Shown here piece by piece: positions 57,613 through 64,000 of a stretch of 64,000 nt of DNA (positions within the stretch are counted from its first letter, which is position 1; every line of letters starts with the position of its first letter). This DNA comes from Streptomyces sp. M92 (lineage in GTDB: Bacteria; Actinomycetota; Actinomycetes; Streptomycetales; Streptomycetaceae), in the NCBI RefSeq assembly GCF_028473745.1, contig NZ_CP101137.1, positions 4,588,001 to 4,652,000 on the forward strand. Reading direction: 5' to 3'. Position numbers and translations under genes: made by a program. The notes under the pieces were generated by a model. The model searched no databases, had not been told where the DNA came from, and saw nothing but the letters and a program-made list of their open reading frames with translations.

Positions 57613-58077
57613 ATGGCCGCGGTCGACCTGACCACCCATCCCGGGCACCTGGCCCGGCGGCTGCAGCAGGCGCACTACCTGCTGTGGAACACGATGGTCT
57701 CGGAGGAGACCACCTCGCCGCAGTTCGCGGTCCTCAACGCCCTGGTCGCCGAGCCGGGACTGGACCAGCGCACGGCGGGGGAGCGGGTCGGCCTGGACCG
57801 GTCCACCATCGCCGAGGTGATCACCCGGCTCGGCCGCCGCGGGCTGCTGGACAAGGTCCGTGACCCGCGGGACGGCCGCCGCTTCCTGCTGCGCCCGACC
57901 GACGAGGGCAGGCGTGTCCACCGCAAGCTGGCGGTACGGACGGCTCGCATGAACCAGGTCTTCCTCGCCCCGCTCTCCGCCGACGAGCAGACCGTGTTCT
58001 TCGACCTCATCCGCCGGGTCGCGGACGCCGCCGAGGGGCTCCGCAACCCGGCCGAACCCGCTGACGCGCCGAGGTGA
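57613..58077 (+). CDS. pcaV: MarR-family regulator of the pca operon
   Basis: A 154-residue MarR-family repressor. The winged helix reads LVAEPGLDQRTAGERVGLDR (helix 2-3), STIAEVITRLGRRGLLDKV (recognition helix) and the wing RDPRDGRRFLLRPTDEG with the Asp-x-Arg tip. The N-terminal HLARRLQQAHYLLWNTMV forms the dimer arm. ATG 57613 follows AGGAG; ATG 57595 is an alternative giving six more residues. It is divergent from pcaIJFHGBL, which matches the known PcaV arrangement in S. coelicolor, where protocatechuate relieves repression. Confidence 0.92.
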   Translation: MAAVDLTTHPGHLARRLQQAHYLLWNTMVSEETTSPQFAVLNALVAEPGLDQRTAGERVGLDRSTIAEVITRLGRRGLLDKVRDPRDGRRFLLRPTDEGRRVHRKLAVRTARMNQVFLAPLSADEQTVFFDLIRRVADAAEGLRNPAEPADAPR

Positions 58078-58092
58078 TCAGCCTGCTGATCA
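58075..58092. terminator. Bidirectional hairpin containing both stop codons
   Basis: TGATCAG (58075-58081) and CTGATCA (58086-58092) are perfect 7-base arms around CCTG. The left arm contains the pcaV stop and the right arm the stop of the minus-strand lipoprotein gene, so the two convergent genes share one hairpin. Confidence 0.65.
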
Positions 58093-59082
58093 GGACTTGT
58101 CCGTGGTGTTCGTCGAGTCGACGAACACCACCCACACCTGGCCCTCGGCGAAGTCCAGCGGCGTGCCGTTCCGGGCGGTGAAGGCGGTGCCGTCCGTCGC
58201 CGTGCCGCGCTTCCAGGCCGCGTCGTACACCCGCCCGTCACGCAGCACCTCCGCCTTGCCGGAGCCGACCGACTCGACGTAGGGCGAGTAGTTGCCCCGG
58301 AAGTCCCGGAAGTCGGACTCGCGCACGTCCACGTGCTGCACGACGACCGTCGCCGGCGCCAGGCGCCCGCCGTCGGCCGTGCGGGCCGGGTCGCCGTCCA
58401 TGCCGACCAGCCAGCGGTCACGGCTCTCTGACCAGGTGAAGGTGAAGGACGCCGACGGGTAGCGCACCGTGCGCGACGACACTTCCCGGCCGCCCTCGGG
58501 CGTCTTCTCGCCGTAGCGGAAATCCGTGGTCAGGGCGTCGGCGCCGGGCGGCCCCGACAGCAGCCGGCCGGGACGCACGTAGAGGTTGTGCGGGGCCGGC
58601 CGGTCCGCGTCGCGGACGTAGGCGTCGGAGTCCTCGCCCGGCGGCTCCGCACGCAGCGGCGCCTCGTCGATGAGCGGCAGCAGCTTGCTCTGCGCGCCGG
58701 AGAACGCCAGCGTCGGCCGGTCGAACTGGCGCAGCAGGTCGAGGTCCGACTCGCGGGCACTGCGCACCGGCCCGACCGACTCCGGCAGCTCGGTCGCGTA
58801 GACCGCCATCAGACGGCTCAGGCCCGCCTCCACCGGTTCCACGTAGACCACGTCCGCCGCCGCCAGGCCCGTCTGCGGGCGGGCCTGGCGCACGTTGTCC
58901 ACCTTCACGGCCAGTACCGAGCCGCCCTGACGGCCCGCCTCGGTACTGGCCGAGCTCTCCGGGCTCGGCGCCCGTCCGTCCTCGCGCGCCCCGGGCCCGG
59001 TCGTGCAGCCCGCCGCCAGCGACACCGCCACCGCCGCCGTCAGCAACGCACCGCCCCGCCACCTGTGCGTCCTTCGTCGCAT
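58090..59082 (-). CDS. DUF3048-type lipoprotein (YerB-like)
   Basis: A 330-residue exported lipoprotein: basic start MRRRTHRWRGG, hydrophobic stretch, lipobox LAAGC near residue 25, then a Ser/Glu-rich linker. Two DUF3048-like regions follow: VKVDNVRQARPQTGLAAADVVY, VEAGLSRLMAVY and VGPVRSARESDLDLL; then SRTVRYPSASFTFTW and VVVQHVDVRESDFRD. Family members are cell-surface proteins of unknown function. ATG 59082 is preferred over 59112 because it puts a normal signal peptide at the start. It is convergent with pcaV. Confidence 0.8.
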   Translation of the reverse strand: MRRRTHRWRGGALLTAAVAVSLAAGCTTGPGAREDGRAPSPESSASTEAGRQGGSVLAVKVDNVRQARPQTGLAAADVVYVEPVEAGLSRLMAVYATELPESVGPVRSARESDLDLLRQFDRPTLAFSGAQSKLLPLIDEAPLRAEPPGEDSDAYVRDADRPAPHNLYVRPGRLLSGPPGADALTTDFRYGEKTPEGGREVSSRTVRYPSASFTFTWSESRDRWLVGMDGDPARTADGGRLAPATVVVQHVDVRESDFRDFRGNYSPYVESVGSGKAEVLRDGRVYDAAWKRGTATDGTAFTARNGTPLDFAEGQVWVVFVDSTNTTDKS

Positions 59083-59302
59083 TCCGACCACCCGCCACCC
59101 ATCCTCTGTCATCGATTGTGCGCTCTTTGAAGCTATTAAGAGCTTTTAGTGCGATACCTGGCCGGAGTTGATACGGCACGCGGGGACGGGCGCATAATCC
59201 GCTGTTCGGACGAAACGGTCCACGGTTCGGCCGACGAGCGCCCGGGTACCCGGCGGCGGACGCAAGACCGACGCGTACGGGCGACGGAGGGAGCGCGAGG
59301 CC
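59083..59302. other. Divergent promoter region with A/T-rich inverted repeat
   Basis: GCTCTT (59122-59127) and AAGAGC (59138-59143) form an inverted repeat around an A/T-rich centre, unusual for this window. It lies 40 bases upstream of the lipoprotein start and 160 bases upstream of the alcohol dehydrogenase start. It probably contains the lipoprotein promoter or an operator. No gene is seen. Confidence 0.45.
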
Positions 59303-60493
59303 ATGAAGGCAGTGACGTGGCAGGGCAAGCGGGACGTGCGGGTGGAGGAGGTGCCCGACCCGAAGATCCAGGAACCGACGGACGCCGTCATCCGCGTCAC
59401 GTCCTCCGGACTGTGCGGCTCCGACCTGCACCTGTACGAGGTGCTCACGCCGTTCATGACGCCGGGCGACATCCTCGGACACGAGCCCATGGGCATCGTG
59501 GAGGAGGTCGGACCCGAGGTGACCGGTCTGAAGCCGGGCGACCGGGTCGTCGTCCCGTTCCAGATCGCGTGCGGGCACTGCTTCATGTGCGGCACCGGAC
59601 TGCCGACCCAGTGCGAGACGACCCAGGTCACCGGCGAGGGCATGGGCGCCCCGCTGTTCGGCTACACCCGCCTGTACGGCGCCGTCCCCGGCGGCCAGGC
59701 CGAGTACCTGCGCGTGCCGCAGGCCCAGTACGGACCGATCAAGGTGCCCGAGGGGCCGGCCGACGACCGCTTCGTCTACCTCTCCGACGTGCTGCCCACC
59801 GCCTGGCAGGCGGTCGAGTACGCCGCCGTCCCGCAGGGCGGCACCCTCGCCGTGCTGGGCCTCGGCCCGATCGGCGACATGGCCTGCCGGATCGCGAAGG
59901 CGAAGGGCGTCGCACGGGTCTTCGGCATCGACCTGGTGCCCGAGCGGCTGCGTCGGGCCCGCGAGCGGGGCGTGGAGACCTACGACCTGCGCTCCTTCGA
60001 CAACGAGAAGGAACTCGTCGCGGCGATCCAGGACGAGACCGGCGGCCGCGGGCCGGACGCCGTGATCGACGCGGTCGGCACCGAGGCACACGGCAGCGCC
60101 GCCGCCAAGATGGTGCAGCAGGCCGCCGCGGTGATGCCCCGCGCCATCGGCGGCCCGCTGGCCGAGCGGTTCAGCGTCGACCGGCTCGCCGCCCTCTACA
60201 CCGCCATCGACCTGGTCCGGCGCGGCGGCACGATCTCGCTGTCCGGCGTGTACGGCGGCATGGCCGACCCGATGCCGATGCTCACCCTGTTCGACAAGCA
60301 GATCCAGCTGCGGATGGGGCAGGCCAACGTACGCCGCTGGAGCGACGAGATCATCCCGTACCTCACCGACGACGACCCCCTCGGCGTCGACGACTTCGCC
60401 ACCCACCGGGTGCCGCTGACGGACGCGCCGCACGCGTACGAGATGTTCCAGAAGAAGCAGGACGGCGCGGTCAAGGTGCTCATGAAACCCTGA
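59303..60493 (+). CDS. Zinc-dependent alcohol/formaldehyde dehydrogenase-like protein
   Basis: A 396-residue zinc MDR enzyme. Catalytic zinc site: Cys in SSGLCGSDLHLYEV and His-Glu in ILGHEPMGIVEEVG. Structural zinc: ACGHCFMCGTGLPTQCE (four Cys). NAD fold: VLGLGPIGDMACRIAKAKG followed by acidic IDLVPERL. The long inserts resemble glutathione-independent formaldehyde dehydrogenases and related FDH-like enzymes common in streptomycetes. ATG 59303 follows GGGAGCGCGAGG. It is alone, convergent with the ligase gene (10 bases between stops). Substrate not assigned. Confidence 0.9.
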   Translation: MKAVTWQGKRDVRVEEVPDPKIQEPTDAVIRVTSSGLCGSDLHLYEVLTPFMTPGDILGHEPMGIVEEVGPEVTGLKPGDRVVVPFQIACGHCFMCGTGLPTQCETTQVTGEGMGAPLFGYTRLYGAVPGGQAEYLRVPQAQYGPIKVPEGPADDRFVYLSDVLPTAWQAVEYAAVPQGGTLAVLGLGPIGDMACRIAKAKGVARVFGIDLVPERLRRARERGVETYDLRSFDNEKELVAAIQDETGGRGPDAVIDAVGTEAHGSAAAKMVQQAAAVMPRAIGGPLAERFSVDRLAALYTAIDLVRRGGTISLSGVYGGMADPMPMLTLFDKQIQLRMGQANVRRWSDEIIPYLTDDDPLGVDDFATHRVPLTDAPHAYEMFQKKQDGAVKVLMKP

Positions 60494-60503
60494 TCCCGCT
60501 CTC

Positions 60504-61571
60504 TCAGGGGCCGCCCAGGATCTCCGCCAGGTCGTAGCGGACCGGCTCCTCCAGTTGGGCGTAGGTGCAGCTCTCCGGCGTCCGGTCCGGGCGCCACCGG
60601 CGGAAGCGGGCCGTGTGCCGGAAGCGCGCCCCGTTCTCCATGTGGTCGTACGCCACCTCGACCACCCGCTCCGGCCGCAGCGGCACCCAGGACAGGTCCT
60701 TCTTGCCCGACCAGCGGCTGGGTGCGCCGGGCAGCCGCGCCGACTCGTGCGCCGACTCCTCGGCCCATGCCGCCCACGGGTGGCCCCGGACGTCGTCCAT
60801 GCGCAGTGGCTCCAGCTCCTCCACCAGTTCGGCGCGCCGCTTCATCGTGAACGCCGCGCTGACGCCCACGTGCTGGAGGGCGCCCTTGTCGTCGTAGAGG
60901 CCGAGCAGCAGGGAGCCGACCACGGGGCCGCTCTTGTGCAGGCGGTACCCGGCGACGACCACGTCCGCCGTCCGCTCGTGCTTGATCTTGTACATGGCCC
61001 GTTCGTCCTGGCGGTAGCGCAGGTCGAGCGGCTTGGCGACGATCCCGTCCAGCCCGGCCCCCTCGTACTGCTCGAACCACTGCCGGGCCACCTCGATGTC
61101 GTCCGTCGCCGGAGCCACGTGCACCGGCGGCGTCACGCCGGACAGCGACCGGACCAGCAGGGCCCGCCGGTCGGCGAGGGGAGTGTCGAGCAGTGACTCG
61201 TCGTCCAGGGCCAGCAGGTCGAAGGCGACCAGCGAGGCCGGCGTCCTCTCGGCCAGCATCCGCACCCGGGAGTCCGCCGGGTGGATCCGCTCGGTCAGCG
61301 CGTCGAAGTCCAGGTGTCCCTCCCGCGCGATCACGATCTCGCCGTCCACCACGCACCGCTCGGGCAACCTCTCCCGCACCGCCGCGACCAGCTCCGGGAA
61401 GTACCTGGTCAGCGGCTTGCCCGTACGGCTGCCGAGCTCGACCTCGGCACCGTCGCGGAAGACGATGGACCGGAAGCCGTCCCACTTGGCCTCGTAGTGC
61501 ATGCCCGGCGGGATCTTCGCCACGGACTTGGCGAGCATCGGCTTCACGGGGGGCATGACGGGCAGATCCAT
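60504..61571 (-). CDS. ATP-dependent DNA ligase (LigC/LigD-ligase type)
   Basis: A 355-residue ligase. Motif I is EAKWDGFRSIVFRDG with the adenylated Lys near residue 29; VVDGEIVIAREGHLDFDAL is motif III; LDGIVAKPLDLRYR is motif IV; MYKIKHERTADVVV is motif V. The OB-fold follows. It corresponds to the stand-alone ligase of bacterial non-homologous end joining. It is divergent from the ABC-F gene, beyond which lies a LigD-type polymerase gene, so the two enzymatic parts of LigD are separate genes here. Ku is not in view. Confidence 0.93.
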   Translation of the reverse strand: MDLPVMPPVKPMLAKSVAKIPPGMHYEAKWDGFRSIVFRDGAEVELGSRTGKPLTRYFPELVAAVRERLPERCVVDGEIVIAREGHLDFDALTERIHPADSRVRMLAERTPASLVAFDLLALDDESLLDTPLADRRALLVRSLSGVTPPVHVAPATDDIEVARQWFEQYEGAGLDGIVAKPLDLRYRQDERAMYKIKHERTADVVVAGYRLHKSGPVVGSLLLGLYDDKGALQHVGVSAAFTMKRRAELVEELEPLRMDDVRGHPWAAWAEESAHESARLPGAPSRWSGKKDLSWVPLRPERVVEVAYDHMENGARFRHTARFRRWRPDRTPESCTYAQLEEPVRYDLAEILGGP

Positions 61572-61620
61572 GCTCCGACTGTATGAGCGGCCCGTGTGCC
61601 CCGCCTGTTAAGCTTGCCCG

Positions 61621-61650
61621 GTGATCAGGTTCTACTACTTCTACATCTGA
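61621..61650 (+). CDS. Aromatic leader peptide of the ABC-F gene (VIRFYYFYI)
   Basis: GTG ATC AGG TTC TAC TAC TTC TAC ATC TGA encodes a nine-residue peptide rich in Phe and Tyr. The -10-like TAAGCT (61609-61614) is seven bases upstream of the GTG, so the transcript may be leaderless. The stop is followed at once by two hairpins. Short aromatic leader peptides with downstream attenuators are known for antibiotic-responsive ABC-F genes, where an inhibited ribosome stalls on the peptide and prevents termination. The function here is inferred from that architecture. Confidence 0.65.
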   Translation: MIRFYYFYI

Positions 61651-61653
61651 TAC

Positions 61654-61697
61654 CGCCCCGGGAGACCGGGCGCCGATGCCGCCGCGCGCAAGCGGCG
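61654..61697 (+). promoter_or_regulatory. Attenuator hairpins in the ABC-F leader
   Basis: Hairpin 1 (61654-61672) has CGCCC/GGGCG plus GG/CC around a GAGA tetraloop and begins three bases after the leader-peptide stop, so a ribosome stalled near the end of the peptide would cover it. Hairpin 2 (61680-61697) has six perfect pairs (CGCCGC/GCGGCG). A 64-base stretch then leads to the ABC-F ATG. No clear U-tract is present. Confidence 0.55.
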
Positions 61698-61761
61698 TGA
61701 TTCCGGCTGCCCCGCTCCGTATCGGTCACCTGTTCACTTCTTCCGATATGGCGGATCACCC

Positions 61762-63456
61762 ATGCACCGGCGTACCTCTGACGCCCCCACCTGCCCCACC
61801 ACCCCTGCCACGTCCACGCCCGGCTCGGGCGCCTTCCAGGTCGTCCTGGACGACGTCGTCCGTGCCCCCGGAGGCCGGCCGCTCCTGGACGGCGTGCACC
61901 AGTCGGTGTCCCTCGGCGAGCGCATCGGCGTCGTCGGCGAGAACGGCACCGGCAAGTCGACCCTGCTGCGCCTGCTGGCCGGCACCGACCAACCCGACGC
62001 CGGACACGTCCGCGTCCACGCCCCGGGCGGCGCGGGCTACCTGCCGCAGACCCCCGACCTGCCCCCGGACGACACCGTCCAGGACGCCGTCGACCACGCC
62101 CTCGCTGACCTGCGCGCCCTGGAGAGCGCCCTGCGCCGGGCCGAGCAGGCGCTGACCGAGGCCGGCCCCGGCGAACTGGACGGCCTGCTCGCCACGTACG
62201 GCGAGCTGCTGGAGGCCTTCGAGGCCCGCGACGGCTACGCGGTCGACGCCCGGGTCGAGTCCGCCCTGCACGGACTGGGCCTGCGCCACATCACCCCCGA
62301 CCGGCGTCTCGGCAGCCTCTCGGGCGGAGAGCAGGCCCGCCTGGGCCTGGCCTGCCTGCTGGCGGCCGCACCCCAGCTGCTGCTGCTCGACGAACCGACC
62401 AACCACCTCGACGTACCGGCCGTCGAGTGGCTGGAGGAGCACCTGCGCGCCCACCGCGGCAGCGTCCTGGCGGTCTCCCACGACCGCGTCTTCCTGGAAC
62501 GCGTCGCCACCGCCCTGTGGGAGGTGGACGGCGAGCGCCGCACCGTGCACCGGCACGGCGGCGGCTACGCCGGATACCTGCGCGCCAAGGCGGGCACCCG
62601 GCGCCGCTGGGAACAGGAGTACGCGGACTGGCAGCGTGAGCTGGCCGTACAGCGCGCCCTGGCCCGCCGCGCCGCCGACACGATGGCCGCGGGCCCCCGG
62701 CGCCGGGCCAACGCCGACCGCGAGGGCCAGCGTCACCAGCGCAGCGTGGAGAAGCAGATCTCCGCCCGCGTGCGGCAGGCGAAGGAACGGGTACGGCGCC
62801 TGGAGGAGAACCCGGTGCCGCCGCCCCCGGCGCCCCTGCGCTTCCGGGTGCGGGTCGAGGGCGGCGACGCCGACCACCACGGCCCGCTGGCCGACCTGCA
62901 CCGGGTCGCCGTCGGCGGCCGGCTCGCCGTCCACGACTTCACCGTCGACCCGGGCGAGCGCATCCTGGTCACCGGCGCGAACGGCGCCGGCAAGAGCACC
63001 CTGCTGCGCGTCCTCGCCGGCGACCTGCACCCCGACCGGGGCACGTGCGCCCGCCCCGAACGCGTCGGCTGGCTGCCCCAGGAGACCCCGGTCACCCACC
63101 CGCGGCGCACCCTGCTGGACGCCTACGCGGCCGGACTGCCCGGCGCTCCGGCCGAGCACCGCGGGGCACTGCTGGGCCTCGGCCTGTTCCGCCTCCCCGA
63201 CCTCGGGACGGCGGTCGGCGACCTGTCCACCGGGCAGCTCCGCCGGCTGGCGCTGGCCCGGCTGCTGCGCGACCCGGTGGACCTGCTGCTCCTGGACGAG
63301 CCCACCAACCACCTCTCACCCGCGCTGGTGGAGGACTTCGAGGAGGCCCTGCACCTCTACGCCGGCGCCCTGGTGATGGTCTCCCACGACCGCATGGTCG
63401 CCCGGCGGTTCACCGGCCGCCGGGTCAGGATGAGCAACGGGTCACTGGCCGAGTAG
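61762..63456 (+). CDS. ABC-F subfamily ATPase, probable ribosomal-protection antibiotic resistance factor
   Basis: A 564-residue soluble twin-ABC protein without membrane helices. Domain 1: Walker A GENGTGKST (~61), signature LSGGEQARLGL (~184), Walker B LLLLDEPTNHLD (~206). Domain 2: Walker A GANGAGKST (~405), signature LSTGQLRRLAL (~488), Walker B LLLLDEPTNHL (~511). Between them is a long basic linker (~270-345: RRWEQEYADWQREL, ANADREGQRHQ, QISARVRQAKERVRRLEE), the domain that reaches the ribosomal P site/exit region in resistance ABC-F proteins. Start ATG 61762 has GGCGGA six bases upstream. The leader peptide and hairpins indicate induction by ribosome-targeting drugs such as lincosamides, macrolides or pleuromutilins. 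Confidence 0.92.
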   Translation: MHRRTSDAPTCPTTPATSTPGSGAFQVVLDDVVRAPGGRPLLDGVHQSVSLGERIGVVGENGTGKSTLLRLLAGTDQPDAGHVRVHAPGGAGYLPQTPDLPPDDTVQDAVDHALADLRALESALRRAEQALTEAGPGELDGLLATYGELLEAFEARDGYAVDARVESALHGLGLRHITPDRRLGSLSGGEQARLGLACLLAAAPQLLLLDEPTNHLDVPAVEWLEEHLRAHRGSVLAVSHDRVFLERVATALWEVDGERRTVHRHGGGYAGYLRAKAGTRRRWEQEYADWQRELAVQRALARRAADTMAAGPRRRANADREGQRHQRSVEKQISARVRQAKERVRRLEENPVPPPPAPLRFRVRVEGGDADHHGPLADLHRVAVGGRLAVHDFTVDPGERILVTGANGAGKSTLLRVLAGDLHPDRGTCARPERVGWLPQETPVTHPRRTLLDAYAAGLPGAPAEHRGALLGLGLFRLPDLGTAVGDLSTGQLRRLALARLLRDPVDLLLLDEPTNHLSPALVEDFEEALHLYAGALVMVSHDRMVARRFTGRRVRMSNGSLAE

Positions 63457-63553
63457 CGCCCCGCGCCGCCCGGGACGTCCGCTGACCCGCGGGCCCCGGG
63501 CGGCCCGCCCGCCTGATGTGCGAGGCGACCCGGGTGCGCCTACCGTGGCTCGC

Positions 63554-64000
63554 ATGGCGGAAGCGGTGGAACTGGAAGCGGGCGGACGGACCGTGCGGCT
63601 GTCCAGCCCGGGCAAGGTCTTCTTCCCCGAGGACGGCTACACCAAGCTCGACCTGGCCCGGTACTACCAGGCGGTCGCCCCCGGCATCCTGCGCGCCCTG
63701 CGCGAGCGGCCCACCACCCTCCAGCGCTACCCGGACGGCATCACCGGCGAGTGGTTCTACCAGAAGCGCGCCCCCAAGGGCATGCCCGACTGGATCCCCA
63801 CCGCGCACATCACCTTCCCCAGCGGCCGCAGCGCCGACGAGATGTGCCCCACCGAGGAGGCGGCGGTGCTGTGGGCCGCCCAGTACGGCACCCTCACCTT
63901 CCACCCCTGGCCGGTGCGCCGCGACGACGTCGACCACCCCGACGAACTGCGCATCGACCTCGACCCGCAGCCCGGCACCGACTACGACGACGCCGCCCGC
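63554..64000 (+). CDS. LigD-type polymerase/primase domain protein (partial, 5' end)
   Basis: The first 149 codons of a DNA-repair polymerase of the LigD PolDom (prim-pol) family. Recognisable blocks: SSPGKVFFPEDGYTKLDLAR, YYQAVAPGILRALRERP, QRYPDGITGEWFYQKRAP, and the metal-binding catalytic motif LRIDLDPQPG with D-x-D. The gene continues beyond the window. The polymerase fills gaps at broken DNA ends in non-homologous end joining and should cooperate with the divergent ligase gene two positions upstream. ATG 63554 is used; the initial MAEAVELEAGGRTVRL is typical. Confidence 0.92.
   Translation, partial: MAEAVELEAGGRTVRLSSPGKVFFPEDGYTKLDLARYYQAVAPGILRALRERPTTLQRYPDGITGEWFYQKRAPKGMPDWIPTAHITFPSGRSADEMCPTEEAAVLWAAQYGTLTFHPWPVRRDDVDHPDELRIDLDPQPGTDYDDAAR

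Overview
The window is high-GC (well above 70%), has third-codon-position G/C bias, uses GTG and TTG starts freely and packs genes with ATGA/GTGA overlaps. With the gene families present (OpcA, a Sfp-type phosphopantetheinyl transferase, LAL-type ATPase, ATP-dependent ligase plus LigD-type polymerase, PcaV), this points to a Streptomyces chromosome. From memory the order of the pentose-phosphate, phosphopantetheinyl transferase, phospholipase C and pca genes resembles the arm region of Streptomyces coelicolor and relatives; this was not checked by search.

Layout. (1) 1-3.7 kb: tail of a transporter operon, with a fused two-domain peptide-type ABC permease and an MFS exporter, then a small membrane protein. 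(2) 3.7-11.6 kb: a compact, functionally unassigned biosynthetic-looking cluster. It has a CDP-alcohol phosphatidyltransferase, a zinc-less MDR dehydrogenase, a PTPS-like protein lacking its usual catalytic and zinc residues, a GT4 glycosyltransferase, a methyltransferase with a long repeat-rich N-terminus, an LPG-synthase/flippase-like membrane protein, a creatininase-family amidohydrolase and GTP cyclohydrolase II. This is the best candidate for an undescribed pathway (a GTP-derived pteridine or pyrimidine, glycosylated and possibly lipid-linked). (3) 11.6-16.5 kb: serine hydrolase, beta-hydroxyacid dehydrogenase and TetR with a twin palindromic operator, followed by decayed remnants of a shikimate-type transporter and a dehydroshikimate dehydratase/HPPD-like gene, then a repeat-containing membrane protein. 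(4) 16.5-25.1 kb: the pentose-phosphate operon tkt-tal-zwf-opcA-pgi-gnd on the minus strand, ending at a strong hairpin.

(5) 25.2-34 kb: AraC regulator, secreted GH16-CBM6 glucanase with a CebR-type operator, an MMPL exporter with a two-component system, and a GH4 glycosidase, with two stretches of intergenic tandem repeats. (6) 34.6-41.5 kb: ATP-grasp protein, phosphoesterase plus phosphopantetheinyl transferase, a small protein, an XRE regulator coupled to an ImmA/IrrE-like metallopeptidase, a divergent HTH-less MmyB-type sensor protein, and a metabolite/proton symporter. (7) 41.7-51 kb: Tat-exported phospholipase C, DMT transporter and PAP2 phosphatase divergent from a TetR gene across a perfect 18-bp-arm palindrome, a DUF2510 membrane protein and a LAL-type ATPase lacking the HTH. 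(8) 51-58.1 kb: the complete protocatechuate branch of the beta-ketoadipate pathway, pcaIJFHGBL, controlled by divergent MarR-type PcaV. (9) 58.1-64 kb: DUF3048 lipoprotein, zinc alcohol dehydrogenase, and DNA-repair genes (ATP-dependent ligase; partial LigD-type polymerase) flanking an ABC-F protein preceded by an aromatic leader peptide and hairpins, which looks like antibiotic-responsive ribosome-mediated attenuation.

Start codons were set by Shine-Dalgarno sites, overlaps and family N-termini. No tRNA, rRNA, CRISPR array or insertion sequence was seen.
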